Shown here piece after piece: positions 1-7,892 of a stretch of DNA of 61,207 nucleotides; positions within the stretch are counted from its first letter, which is position 1, and every line of letters begins with the position of its first letter. This DNA comes from an uncultured Porphyromonadaceae bacterium (GTDB lineage Bacteria > Bacteroidota > Bacteroidia > Bacteroidales > Muribaculaceae), in the NCBI GenBank assembly GCA_947177035.1, contig CAMWSS010000012.1:1-61207 (forward strand), read 5' to 3'. A program made the translations under genes and the position numbers. Under the pieces are notes generated by a model. The model searched no databases, was not told the DNA's origin, and worked only from the letters and a program-made list of their open reading frames with translations.

Positions 1-41
1 AGCTTGGACTCCAGTGTTGTGGCTTTTAGTATATTTCTCAT
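1..41 (-). CDS. traG: Conjugation ATPase TraG, N-terminal fragment (window edge)
   Basis: Only the first 13 codons are inside the window. They read MRNILKATTLESK, which I recognise as the usual beginning of the VirB4-like ATPase TraG of Bacteroides conjugative transposons. The ATG overlaps the stop codon of the upstream traF gene by four bases (ATGA), the usual translational coupling in this operon. Whether the rest of the gene is intact cannot be seen. The call rests on the short N-terminus plus the traE-traF-traG order. Confidence 0.7.
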   Translation of the reverse strand, partial: MRNILKATTLESK

Positions 42-358
42 CGTTTTCTCCCTTTAATCATTCGGTTAAGGCGGATACGGTTGATGATGTAGCGCGGGTG
101 ATATTTCACAGCGGCAAGTTTCATCAGACCGTATTGCCCGTACTTGGCATTGAGATGGAAGGTGAGCCAGACAAGGACTGAGGCGGCAGTAACGCCAAAT
201 CCTATGCAGATCCATTGGGACAAGCCGGCGATATACATGATGACGAACACCACGAACAGGGCGAGCAAGCCCCCGGCGAAAATGAACAGATACTGCGCCT
301 TCAGACCCTTGTACTCTACCGACCGTCCTATGCCCTTGTTGATAGTATATTCGACCAT
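38..358 (-). CDS. traF: Conjugative transposon protein TraF (DUF4133)
   Basis: A protein of 106 residues with two adjacent hydrophobic segments (about residues 24-62), a basic C-terminus and the family-typical opening with INKGIGR. This matches DUF4133/TraF, a small inner-membrane protein of the Bacteroides conjugation (type IV secretion) apparatus, comparable in size and topology to VirB3. It lies 12 bases after traE and overlaps traG by four bases, so the three genes are one transcription unit. It appears complete even though the surrounding element is damaged. Confidence 0.88.
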   Translation of the reverse strand: MVEYTINKGIGRSVEYKGLKAQYLFIFAGGLLALFVVFVIMYIAGLSQWICIGFGVTAASVLVWLTFHLNAKYGQYGLMKLAAVKYHPRYIINRIRLNRMIKGRKR

Positions 359-370
359 TGACTCAACTGA

Positions 371-712
371 TTAGAGGAAGAACGAGCGGAGAATCGTTGC
401 GGCTACAATCAGGAAGATACACGCACCGAACCACGAGGCGGCAGTCTTGGTGGTATCGGGATCACCGCTTGACCACTTGGAATAGACCTTGACACCGCCG
501 ATGAGTCCGACAACCGCACCGATGGCATAGATGAGTTTCGTCCCTGGGTCGAAATACGATGTCACCATAGAGGTAGCCTCGTTGATACCGCTCAGACCGT
601 TGCCGGCGGCAGCCGCACGGAGTCCGCCGAGAATTCCGGCGAGGAGTGCCACCATCAGGCGGCACTTGAAGATGAGATACTTGTTTTTGAGATTCTTGAT
701 AGTCTTTTTCAT
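371..712 (-). CDS. traE: Conjugative transposon protein TraE (DUF4134)
   Basis: A protein of 113 residues with an N-terminal hydrophobic leader and two transmembrane helices (about 55-75 and 90-110). The central segment contains GLIGGVKVYSKW, typical of DUF4134/TraE. In known elements this is a VirB2-like, pilin-sized membrane component of the mating channel. It is the first tra gene left here. The gene normally found upstream is missing and is replaced by a short unexplained stretch and an IS remnant, so expression and function are doubtful. Confidence 0.88.
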   Translation of the reverse strand: MKKTIKNLKNKYLIFKCRLMVALLAGILGGLRAAAAGNGLSGINEATSMVTSYFDPGTKLIYAIGAVVGLIGGVKVYSKWSSGDPDTTKTAASWFGACIFLIVAATILRSFFL

Positions 713-990
713 GCTTTTGTTTCAGTTTTTGAAGCATAGGTTGCCCCCGACCGCTCCACGGACGGGAGCAGCCCACACTTCGGGTTTGGAAAATTGTGGT
801 TGGATTTTTTTGTCCTTTCGGACGTGGGATTTAATTTAGTGGAGTCTCAGAGAGACATGGATTCAGTGGATGGAGGGAATTATCCTACAAACTCATCAAG
901 GTCGAAATCATCAGAGTTCAATTTATTGAAATCATACTCTGATTGTTTTATATTGCTGTCCGATAAAACTTTTTGACACATACCAAAATT
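713..990. other. Gene-poor remnant between traE and the IS4 copy
   Basis: This is part of a 347-base stretch (713-1059) without a convincing gene. On the minus strand a 33-codon frame (880-981) ends in an acidic tail, DDFDLDEFVG, which could be the last part of a gene cut by the insertion. Near 820-842 is GACGTGGG followed by a duplicated ATTTA and GTGG; a shorter version of the same string lies inverted near 2729-2744. I see no clear promoter or terminator. Confidence 0.4.
880..981 (-). pseudogene. Possible C-terminal remnant of an element gene
   Basis: A minus-strand frame of 33 codons begins at an ATG at 981, ten bases from the putative IS end, and stops at 880. Its acidic C-terminus (DFNKLNSDDFDLDEFVG) looks like a real protein tail rather than random translation. 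I infer that it could be the end of the gene that preceded traE before the IS inserted. It could equally be noise; no family is recognised. Confidence 0.25.
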
Positions 991-2040
991 AGGGCTGGCA
1001 CCTATTGCAGGAGTCAGCCCTTTTTGGTTATTTTGATTTCGCCAAAAATTAAATTAACCATGCGCAAAAATAGTCATTTTAGCGGACAGCCGCTCTATTG
1101 TCAGGTAATAAAATTGCTTGACAAGTCGAAAATTCTTCAATTTAGTCAGGAAAACGGAGGAGAGAGGTATACCAAACGGTTTAACTGCTGGATTCATCTG
1201 GTGGTAATGCTCTATGCCGTGATAATGCGTTTCGACTCATTGCGGGAGATAACAGCCAGTTTGCTTGCCGAGACACGCAAACTGGCACATCTGGGCATCA
1301 CATTCAAGATTGGACGCAGTACACTCGCCGACGCCAACAAAAGACGTCCGGAAGCCATATTTGAGGCCATATACCGTGATTTATATGCCTCTTACCGACA
1401 TGTTCTTTCCTCGGACAGCCGGAACGGCAAGACCCCAAAATGGATGAAACGTCTTCAGATTATCGATTCCACGACCATCACCTTGTTCTCAAACCTGCTT
1501 TTCAAGGGTGTCGGCCGCCATCCAAAGACAGGAAAAAAGAAAGGTGGAATCAAAGTACATACAGTCATCCATGCCAACGAAGGTGTGCCGTCGGATATAA
1601 AGTTCACATCAGCCGCTACAAACGACTCCTTCATGCTCAAGCCTGCGACATTGAGTAAAGGCGACATAATGGCAATGGACCGCGCATATATCGACTATGA
1701 GAAGTTCGAGCAGCTTACACAACGAGGTGTGATATACGTCACTAAAATGAAGAAAAACCTGAAATACAGCGTTCTATCTGACACACTGTATCAGACTCCC
1801 GACGGCTATATGGAGGTGAGGATACAGCATGTGGAATTTGTAAAACAGATCAAAGGAGGAGAGACAATACACCATAGGTCGCGTATAATCACTTATGTGG
1901 ATGTCAAGAAGCGCAAACTGATATCATTGTTAACCAACGATATGGAGTCCGATCCGGGAGAAATCATAGCCATATACCGCCAGCGTTGGGAAATCGAGCT
2001 GCTGTTCAAGCAGATGAAACAGAACTTTCCTCTGAAATAC
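991..2040 (+). mobile_element. IS4-family insertion sequence, 3' end missing
   Basis: The element carries an IS4-type DDE transposase beginning at 1060. An imperfect hairpin at 991-1021 (AGGGCTG...CAGCCCT) precedes the gene and may mark or lie near the left end. The right end is absent: transposase similarity stops at about 2039, and the next bases belong to an opposite-strand gene of the conjugative element. No matching right inverted repeat or target duplication can be pointed out. The copy is therefore immobile by itself. Confidence 0.7.
1060..2039 (+). pseudogene. IS4-family transposase, truncated at the C-terminus
   Basis: The frame opens with MRKNSHFSGQ at 1060; an ATG at 973 in the same frame precedes the hairpin and is unlikely to be used. 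The DDE elements are visible: the first Asp in IIDSTTITLF, the second in MAMDRAYID, and the IS4 signature Y-x2-R-x3-E-x6-K in YRQRWEIELLFKQMK near the end. After NFPLKY the frame runs about 46 codons into unrelated DNA, stopping at 2178. Relatives continue for roughly 50 more residues, so this protein lacks its C-terminus. It retains the catalytic residues but is probably inactive. Confidence 0.85.
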
Positions 2041-2161
2041 ACTTCAACCCGCCGAACCCGGCATACTTGCGCAGTATCTCCCGCTCCTCGGCAGTCTGCG
2101 CTGTGCGTCCGGCAACACCAAGCTTCAGGACAAGCCTTATCGCTTCGATGTTGTCGCGCAT
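2040..2161 (-). pseudogene. N-6 DNA methylase/helicase of a conjugative element, 5' fragment
   Basis: On the minus strand an ATG at 2161 starts MRDNIEAIRLVLKLGVAG and continues to EREILRKYAGFGGLK. I recognise this as the opening of the very large methylase-SNF2 helicase proteins carried by Bacteroides conjugative transposons, whose hallmark is the (Y/S)-x-GFGGLK string. Only about 40 codons remain before the frame hits the truncated transposase at about 2036-2040. The gene starts 10 bases after the DUF1896 gene, the usual neighbour. Everything downstream has been lost. Confidence 0.7.
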
Positions 2162-2171
2162 CGTCTGAAGC

Positions 2172-2627
2172 CTATTGAAGGACATCGCGAGTCTTTTTTA
2201 TGATTTCAGAAATCATTCCGGCCAGTTCATTCTGAAGCGGCTGGTAATCATCTCGCGACAGGAAGTCCCCGTTTACTTCATACTTGTCAAGTATGGTGTT
2301 GATATAACGGAGGCCGAGCAGTAAATCTGCCCATTCGATTTTAGCTTCTTCAGTCGGCAGGTCGTTGTGGAACAGTTCTTCGAGGAGGTTGAAAATCACA
2401 TCCCAGCGAGATACATAGTAGCCGTTGAGAAGAACACGCATGGCGAGTTCCTCGGCAACAGGCTGACTGCGCCCTTCGAGAATAAGACGGGTCATGGTCT
2501 TATATGCCTCGCCGGCGCGGGTATTGATAAACTCTGTGTCCGTTACTTCGGGAAAGCGGTGGTCACGCAGGTGACCGTAGAGATAGGCTGCGAAATAGTC
2601 CATCTCCTTTTCAAGAGGTTGTTTCAT
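2172..2627 (-). CDS. DUF1896 family protein of a conjugative element
   Basis: A protein of 151 residues starting MKQPLEKEMDYF. It has the DUF1896 pattern: an aromatic-rich start (YFAAYLYGHLRDH), TEFINTRAGEAY, and the core AEELAMRVLLNGYYVSRWD. The family is nearly confined to Bacteroidetes mobile elements and its function is unknown. The same frame extends upstream to 2729, but that part crosses a hairpin and an inverted repeat and does not look coding, so I prefer the start at 2627. It is the last gene of the element before ssrA. Confidence 0.75.
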   Translation of the reverse strand: MKQPLEKEMDYFAAYLYGHLRDHRFPEVTDTEFINTRAGEAYKTMTRLILEGRSQPVAEELAMRVLLNGYYVSRWDVIFNLLEELFHNDLPTEEAKIEWADLLLGLRYINTILDKYEVNGDFLSRDDYQPLQNELAGMISEIIKKTRDVLQ

Positions 2628-2638
2628 TATGGTGGGGA

Positions 2639-2738
2639 ATTTAGTGGTTTGCCGGGATTCCGATTTGCTTAAAGTGGTGTATGGTAGGTATATAAGCAAA
2701 AGGACACCGGGTTCCCGCCCGATGTCCAACCACTAAAT
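2639..2738. repeat. 11-bp inverted repeat enclosing a hairpin
   Basis: ATTTAGTGGTT at 2639-2649 is repeated exactly as its reverse complement at 2728-2738. Between them, at 2702-2727, is a 10-bp stem with one mismatch and a six-base loop (GGACACCGGG/CCCGATGTCC). The block lies directly upstream of the DUF1896 start, so it may be an operator, leader or element-end feature. There is no T tail in either direction, which argues against a simple terminator. Confidence 0.45.
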
Positions 2739-2837
2739 CCACGTCAAAAATGAAACAAAAACGAGATGGTAACGAATGGCTGTCCGTTGCGGTCTTTTTT
2801 CTGTCCGATGACGGTCCTGAGTCGTCATTTTAGGCAC

Positions 2838-2874
2838 TAAAAAACCGCAGAATACATTGATATTCTGCGGTTTA
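2838..2874 (-). terminator. Intrinsic terminator of the tmRNA gene
   Basis: A 13-bp stem (ACCGCAGAATA arm and its complement, about 2844-2873) with a short loop is followed on the minus strand by a run of six T residues. It lies about 80 bases downstream of the mature tmRNA 3' end. A second, smaller hairpin (GCTGCAA/TTGCAGC, 2913-2931) sits between the two and may help 3'-end processing. Confidence 0.85.
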
Positions 2875-2951
2875 GTCTTGTTTAGACTTTTGTTGGCCGG
2901 AACCTTTAGCTCGCTGCAACTCGATTGCAGCAATCTGTCCGACCCGCTAAG

Positions 2952-3348
2952 TGGAGTTGGGGGGACTTGAACCCCCGTCCAGTCATGGAACCAATGAGGT
3001 TTCTACATGCTTAGTCGCGAATTGGTTTTCGTGTGCCGGCAGGCTCGTGACCGCCAACCGTCACCTTAGCTTCTGTGGATTTCGGAGGCTGCGCGAAGCT
3101 CTTGGTCTCCTATTCCCGATTTTGCTGCACCGCCAGATCGAGGAGTCTCGGGACGACGACTCTCGGGCGATGTCTCGTTTCCGCAACTATTGCAGAAATA
3201 AAGCTGATCTACTATACTTCAATCAAGCAGCGAGAGCGTAGTTGTTTTCGCCATTTGAATTTTCGATGTCCCTGTTTAAAGAGCGTAGCCATCATTGCTC
3301 TGCATGCTTGCTCACCGCTTCTACACGCTGTCAAAACCAGTCAACCCC
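2952..3348 (-). ncRNA. ssrA: Transfer-messenger RNA (tmRNA)
   Basis: tmRNA rescues ribosomes stalled on broken mRNAs and tags the nascent chain for degradation. The 5' end (GGGGTTGACTGG, from 3348) pairs with the 3' end (CAACTCC, 2953-2959) to form the tRNA-like acceptor. A T-arm with GGGGGTTCAAGTCCCCC lies just inside the 3' end. The tag frame at 3223-3252 reads GENNYALAA followed by TGA, the Bacteroidetes-type degradation tag. CCA is not encoded after the discriminator base. The gene is about 397 nt. ssrA is a common integration target, which is notable because element genes lie immediately downstream of its 3' end. Confidence 0.95.
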
Positions 3349-3373
3349 ATGTATTTTCGGTCGCTTTATTTTG

Positions 3374-3405
3374 CAAAGTTATAACTTATTTACGTAATCG
3401 CCAAA
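3374..3405 (-). promoter_or_regulatory. Promoter of ssrA
   Basis: On the minus strand TTTG (3402-3405) is followed after about 20 bases by TAACTTTG (3374-3381), a full match to the Bacteroidetes -33/-7 promoter. The distance from the -7 box to the mature 5' end is about 25 bases, leaving a short leader that RNase P would remove. Confidence 0.8.
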
Positions 3406-3439
3406 TTTTTATCGTTTTTTTGTTTTTAATTCAGGCAGC

Positions 3440-4051
3440 CTATGGCAGAATGGAAGTGCCGTCAATAGCGGAGATGCGGGAGATGAGTTCAGGCATCAGG
3501 CCGGCGCGGGTGGCAAGAGTCATGCGGCAGGTGCAGTCAAACTGACGGTCAATCGTTTCTATTTCTGGCATCTTAGCCACGGTCATCACGGCATTCATCG
3601 ACTGATATGGAAATGTGAAGGTGAGCGACTGCATGGCATGACGTGTCACCTGCGGAGCTTCATCGAGTGCCAGTCTGGCCGCTTCACGATATGCAGCAAT
3701 GAGGCCGGGAGTGCCGAGTTTAATGCCGCCGAAGTAGCGCACGACCACAACGACAACATTGGTGAGATTCAGCGAATTGATCTGACCGAGAATAGGCTTT
3801 CCAGCTGTGCCTGACGGTTCGCCGTTGTCATTGGAATATTGTTCGGAGCGATCGGTTCCGACAACATAAGCCCAGCAGACGTGGCGCGCGTCATGATATT
3901 CTTTCTGATATTTTGCCACAAATTCGCGCACTTGCGAAGCATCGTCCACAGGATGGGCAAACGACAGAAAGCGGCTCATCTTCTCTGTGAATTTGGCACT
4001 CGCTGGAGATGAGATTGTGCGGTATGAGTCTGCGTCTTCGTCAATTGACAT
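3440..4051 (-). CDS. yigZ: IMPACT/YigZ family protein
   Basis: A protein of 203 residues with the UPF0029 (IMPACT) signature: HVCWAYVVG, then DNGEPSGTAGKPIL and VVVVRYFGGIKLGTPGLI in the first two thirds, followed by the smaller C-terminal domain. Bacterial members are small cytosolic proteins related to the eukaryotic translation regulator IMPACT; their exact role is not settled. The gene follows cydB by 12 bases and is probably co-transcribed with the oxidase genes. Confidence 0.92.
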   Translation of the reverse strand: MSIDEDADSYRTISSPASAKFTEKMSRFLSFAHPVDDASQVREFVAKYQKEYHDARHVCWAYVVGTDRSEQYSNDNGEPSGTAGKPILGQINSLNLTNVVVVVVRYFGGIKLGTPGLIAAYREAARLALDEAPQVTRHAMQSLTFTFPYQSMNAVMTVAKMPEIETIDRQFDCTCRMTLATRAGLMPELISRISAIDGTSILP

Positions 4052-4063
4052 GGCGGGTATGGT

Positions 4064-5185
4064 TCAATATGATGCAGGTTCTGTTTCTTTGTGCGACATG
4101 GCGCGCCAGACATAGATAATATAAGCGAGCACAAACGGAATGGCCAGCGACACATAGCTCATGACTGTCAGCGTGAAAATCGACGACGAGCTGTTGGCTA
4201 TAGTGAGCGACGACTCCGGATCAGTGATCGATGGGTAATATGCCGTGCCGTTGTATCCGATAATCCAAAACAGGCTCATGACCACCAAAACCGTGCCTAA
4301 ACCCGTATACCAGGCACCATGGCGAAATCCTTTGAAAACAAGAACTCCGGCTATGCCACACAGCACCAGCACCGTGCCGACGACGAAAGCGACTCCGGCC
4401 CACCACAGGGTAACGAGGTTGTCAAGAAAGCCATATGGAATCGCTTCGATGTGGCCGAGAGCGCCGACACGATACGCCGGACTTATCAGAAGCACGACGG
4501 CAAAGATTATGAACAGCGTAACAAAAATTACGCCGCTACAGAGCACCCGTTTACGCAACATCATCTGAAATTCACGGTCGCCGTCTGTTGTGTCGAGCAT
4601 ATATATGGCGCCCTGCACTCTGGCCAGAAAAAGGATGGTAAATCCCAGCAGAAGGTTGCGCCATGAGAGAATCGCCTCAAGTCCGCGCGACGGATTGTCC
4701 CAGGTGGAGATTACCGGTGCCGCCGGATCAAGCAGGTTGGATTTTGCCACAGTGAATTCAGCTCCCCATATCATTGTCCCGACAGCCACACCAAGCAGGA
4801 TGCAGCCGAGGCAACCATTGATAAACAGGAATATATCATAAGTGCCCACACCGTATAGGTTGCCCTTTTTACGGCGATATTCATAGCTGACGGCCTGAAG
4901 CACGAAACTTGACAGAATCAGCATCCACAGCCAGTAGGCTCCACCGAAGCTGGTGGAGTAGAAGAGCGGAAACGAAGCGAAAAACGCACCACCGAACACC
5001 ACCAGTGTGGTGAACGTCAGTTCCCATTTGCTGCCGAGCGAATTGATTATAATCGAGCGGTGGGCTGCAGTGCGGGCCTGAAACAGCATGGACTGTCCTC
5101 CCTGAACAAAGAGCATCATCACCAGCAGGGCGCCGAGCACGGAGATCAGCAGCCACCAATAGTTTTGGAGAAATGAGAGTGTCAT
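4064..5185 (-). CDS. cydB: Cytochrome bd ubiquinol oxidase subunit II
   Basis: A protein of 373 residues, rich in transmembrane helices, starting MTLSFLQNYWWLLI and containing GGQSMLF near residue 30. CydB is the partner of CydA in the cytochrome bd quinol oxidase of the inner membrane, which reduces oxygen with high affinity without pumping protons. In Bacteroidales it supports growth at nanomolar oxygen. It lies three bases downstream of cydA. The length and helix pattern are those of the family, and nothing appears to be missing. Confidence 0.95.
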   Translation of the reverse strand: MTLSFLQNYWWLLISVLGALLVMMLFVQGGQSMLFQARTAAHRSIIINSLGSKWELTFTTLVVFGGAFFASFPLFYSTSFGGAYWLWMLILSSFVLQAVSYEYRRKKGNLYGVGTYDIFLFINGCLGCILLGVAVGTMIWGAEFTVAKSNLLDPAAPVISTWDNPSRGLEAILSWRNLLLGFTILFLARVQGAIYMLDTTDGDREFQMMLRKRVLCSGVIFVTLFIIFAVVLLISPAYRVGALGHIEAIPYGFLDNLVTLWWAGVAFVVGTVLVLCGIAGVLVFKGFRHGAWYTGLGTVLVVMSLFWIIGYNGTAYYPSITDPESSLTIANSSSSIFTLTVMSYVSLAIPFVLAYIIYVWRAMSHKETEPASY

Positions 5186-5188
5186 AAT

Positions 5189-6745
5189 TTATTCTTCTGT
5201 TTCTTTACTGTGAATGGAAATCTGGCGCAACATGATCGAGGCTTCAGCGGCAAGCAGCGCTGTGAACACTGCGGCAAACAGCCAGAACGTGAGACGGACG
5301 CTTTCAACCGACAACGCCGATATGGCGGCACGCGTCGGCATGAGATCCTGAATCACCCACGGCTGACGGCCCACTTCGGCACACACCCACCCTGCCTGGC
5401 TACAGATCCAGACAATGGCGATGGAAAACATGCCGAGCAGACAAAGCCACTTATTGGTCAGCCACATCGGACGCACATAAGCAAGCAGAAGCATGACGGC
5501 GATAAAAGCCATCAGATAGCCGCCGGCAAGCACCATTATATGAAAAGAATAGAATGTCACAGCCACCGGCGGGATGAAGTCGGCAGGAGAATCATAATAT
5601 CCATACCCGAAATATGGATAATCCGCGCGCAACGCCTTGAGTGCCGCTTCAGCTCCTTCGGCATTTCCGTGATTGACCGCAACACTATATTCTGCAAGAG
5701 CGGCGCGGGCTGCGCGTCCGCGCTCCATGCGCTCCGTGTAGGCCACAGTATCGAGCGGCTTTCCGCCAACAAAGTCACGTCCGGCAATCACATCGTTAAT
5801 TCCGGGCACAAAAGCGTTGAAATCATTGCGGGCCAGCACACTCAGCGCTCCAGGAAGCCCGATCTTAAACAGATACGGATCAACATCGTTGTCAAACGTT
5901 TTTTCCGGATTGAGTATGCCGAAGGCCACCAGTTCCTGGCCATGTCCGCCATTCCACAGGCCCTCCATGGCCGCAAGTTTCATGGGCTGCGTCCGGCTCA
6001 CCTCAACAGCTGAACCATGACCGGTGGCTGCTGTCAGCACTATGCCGACCAGGCCCACCCAGCCTGCCACCTTGATGGAGCGCACTGCAAACTCGACACG
6101 ACGGCGGCGCATCAGCATCCAGCTGCTGACGCCGATGACAAACACGCCGGCCAGCGCCCAGCCGCTCATCACCGCATGAAAAAACTTATTGATCGCCACA
6201 GGTGACAGAGCCACGGCCCAGAAGTCGGTCATCTCGTTGCGCATCATGTCGGGATTGAACGTCATTCCCGAAGGATATTGCATCCACGCGTTGGCCACAA
6301 GAATCCACAACGCCGAAATCGTCGCGCCGATGGCAGTGAGCCATGTGGCAGCAAGATGAAACCGCGGGCTGACGCGTTTCCAGCCGAAAAACATCACCGC
6401 CACAAACGTCGACTCCATAAAGAAGGCAAAAATACCTTCAATGGCCAATGGCGCTCCGAATATGTCGCCCACAAACCATGAATAATTGCTCCAGTTAGTA
6501 CCGAACTCAAACTCAAGGATTATGCCTGTGGCAACGCCAAGCGCAAAGTTGATACCAAAAAGGCGCATCCAGAATTTAGTGATCGACAGCCACTTGCCGT
6601 CCATGCCGCGACGCACGCAGATGCTCTCCATCACGGCCACGATAACACCCAGACCGAGAGTGAGCGGCACGAAAAGCCAATGATACATCGCCGTGAGGGC
6701 AAACTGCCATCTCGACCAATCTACAACCGTAATTAAATCATTCAT
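5189..6745 (-). CDS. cydA: Cytochrome bd ubiquinol oxidase subunit I
   Basis: A protein of 518 residues from the start MNDLITVVDWSRW; an alternative ATG lies three codons upstream at 6754. The haem-ligand His of ALTAMYHWLFVPLTLG is at about residue 22, and the GRQPWVIQ quinol-oxidase motif is near residue 460. CydA carries haems b558, b595 and d and oxidises quinol. The region around residues 290-370 holds the periplasmic Q-loop. The gene overlaps the end of the DUF4492 gene by a few bases, so translation is probably coupled. Confidence 0.97.
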   Translation of the reverse strand: MNDLITVVDWSRWQFALTAMYHWLFVPLTLGLGVIVAVMESICVRRGMDGKWLSITKFWMRLFGINFALGVATGIILEFEFGTNWSNYSWFVGDIFGAPLAIEGIFAFFMESTFVAVMFFGWKRVSPRFHLAATWLTAIGATISALWILVANAWMQYPSGMTFNPDMMRNEMTDFWAVALSPVAINKFFHAVMSGWALAGVFVIGVSSWMLMRRRRVEFAVRSIKVAGWVGLVGIVLTAATGHGSAVEVSRTQPMKLAAMEGLWNGGHGQELVAFGILNPEKTFDNDVDPYLFKIGLPGALSVLARNDFNAFVPGINDVIAGRDFVGGKPLDTVAYTERMERGRAARAALAEYSVAVNHGNAEGAEAALKALRADYPYFGYGYYDSPADFIPPVAVTFYSFHIMVLAGGYLMAFIAVMLLLAYVRPMWLTNKWLCLLGMFSIAIVWICSQAGWVCAEVGRQPWVIQDLMPTRAAISALSVESVRLTFWLFAAVFTALLAAEASIMLRQISIHSKETEE

Positions 6746-6980
6746 AAATATCAATAAGTTGATTGTGAGGTTTCACAAGATTGTCACGCACGGCAGCTGC
6801 CCGTTCGGCGTCAGTAGCATAATCCCTCTGCAGAATATCAGGAAAAAACAGCAGTTTGAACACAAAAAAGAATATGACCAGCTTGACGATAATGATAACC
6901 CACAACTGTCGCCCCATTTCCGACATGGAGCGGAAGCCATCGGCATAAAAACGCCATATACTGACCGCCATACGTTTCAT
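6738..6980 (-). CDS. DUF4492 small membrane protein upstream of cydA
   Basis: An 80-residue protein with one central transmembrane helix (about 28-48, VIIIVKLVIFFFVFKLLFF), matching DUF4492, which in Bacteroidales regularly precedes cydAB. It probably serves as a small accessory subunit of the bd oxidase, by analogy with CydX-type subunits of other bacteria; that analogy is inference. The C-terminus overlaps the cydA start. A -7 box (TATATTTG) ends only four bases before the ATG, so the operon mRNA may be leaderless. Confidence 0.85.
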   Translation of the reverse strand: MKRMAVSIWRFYADGFRSMSEMGRQLWVIIIVKLVIFFFVFKLLFFPDILQRDYATDAERAAAVRDNLVKPHNQLIDIYE

Positions 6981-6984
6981 GAGG

Positions 6985-6992
6985 CAAATATA
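6985..6992 (-). promoter_or_regulatory. -7 box of the DUF4492-cydAB-yigZ operon
   Basis: The minus strand reads TATATTTG, then CCTC, then the ATG at 6980. TAnnTTTG is the Bacteroidetes -7 element and transcription usually begins a few bases after it, which would put +1 at or next to the start codon. No clear -33 TTTG was found at the ideal distance. Confidence 0.6.
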
Positions 6993-6996
6993 CGGA

Positions 6997-7617
6997 TTAT
7001 TTTTTGTATTGAGAAAGCAAAGGCACCGGGAATTTAGAAAAAAGTGTCTCTACAGCCTCCGCTATGCCCTGCAAATTGCGATATTGGCCCTCACCTCCAT
7101 CAATAACCGTGGCCACCGAAGCCGAAAACAAAGCCTGCTTCTTCTCCAGATTCACCATATCCATGGTCAGCACACCTTCTTTATATATGCCGGTGATGAC
7201 CTGAGCGTTCTGATTCCAGTAGAACGGACGCGGATAGATGAACGACGGATAGAAGCCGCGACGGAAACCTGGACCGAAATAAGGACCCTGCGGCCCATAA
7301 GGCCCATAAGGAAACGCCGGCGCCGTTTCGATCTGCTTCTGCACTGTGACAGCGATATTTACCAGCAGCGGCGAATTCGGATCTTCAGTAAATCCGCGGT
7401 CAACCAATTGCTCGCGTATGGCAGCCGCTATATTGTAATAAGTGACCATCTGCATTCCCTGGGGCAGATTGCCCTGATCGGGCGTGACGATTCTGAAGGT
7501 GTGATACTCGGCCAGATCGGCACCATTATACGTTTCGGAATTGACAAGAGTATATGGCGAACAACCTATTGTCATCAAGGCTGCCACCACGGCCAGAAGA
7601 GTGAAAAATTTTCTCAT
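6997..7617 (-). CDS. DUF4136-type lipoprotein
   Basis: A protein of 206 residues with a lipoprotein signal peptide; the lipobox ends TIGC with the Cys at about residue 19. The mature part has the DUF4136 pattern (YHTFRIVTPDQ, then AAAIREQLVDRGF and LLVNIAVTVQ). The middle (residues 100-135) is rich in Gly, Pro, Tyr and Phe. The protein is expected to be anchored in a membrane facing the periplasm; the function of the family is unknown. It is transcribed on its own or with a weak upstream promoter I could not locate. Confidence 0.8.
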   Translation of the reverse strand: MRKFFTLLAVVAALMTIGCSPYTLVNSETYNGADLAEYHTFRIVTPDQGNLPQGMQMVTYYNIAAAIREQLVDRGFTEDPNSPLLVNIAVTVQKQIETAPAFPYGPYGPQGPYFGPGFRRGFYPSFIYPRPFYWNQNAQVITGIYKEGVLTMDMVNLEKKQALFSASVATVIDGGEGQYRNLQGIAEAVETLFSKFPVPLLSQYKK

Positions 7618-7799
7618 AACGGAAATAGTTTAGTTAAATCATTATATATCAATAACACCCGCGCTCCTTTATTTGTTCTTTGCTCTCTTGAAGATGAAAT
7701 TGAAGCCTCGACAAGCTTAAAATTCAACGGTTTCATTAACGATAGTTAATTAATATTGTTAATAATTCAACCTTAATTAACTTTACCATACATTATTAT

Positions 7800-7807
7800 T
7801 ATCTTTG
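7800..7807 (+). promoter_or_regulatory. Candidate -7 box for the lipoprotein gene at 7893
   Basis: TATCTTTG fits TAnnTTTG and lies in a very AT-rich stretch (7735-7830) about 85 bases before the lipoprotein start. No good -33 element is seen at 19-20 bases, so the call is moderate. The rest of the 7618-7892 gap shows nothing else. Confidence 0.5.
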
Positions 7808-7892
7808 CAAAAGAATAATATACACATACCTTTTTTGCCAAACAGTTACGTCACTGCCTCAGTTCTATTTTTAAAATTTTACCACCAAAACA

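Noticed and set aside
794-976. Plus-strand frame of 60 codons upstream of the IS
   Set aside because: It has no promoter or family resemblance, and the minus strand offers a more protein-like remnant.
2951-2990. A tRNA gene suggested by the T-arm and acceptor-like sequence
   Set aside because: The matching 5' acceptor strand is about 390 bases away and a GENNYALAA tag frame lies between, so it is tmRNA, not tRNA.
2951-3545. Two plus-strand frames of 96 and 156 codons
   Set aside because: They lie over the tmRNA gene and its promoter; the RNA structure and tag frame explain this stretch.
6979-7749. Plus-strand frame of 256 codons
   Set aside because: It is the complement of the DUF4136 lipoprotein gene and an AT-rich spacer, with an Ile/Arg/His-rich composition and no family features.
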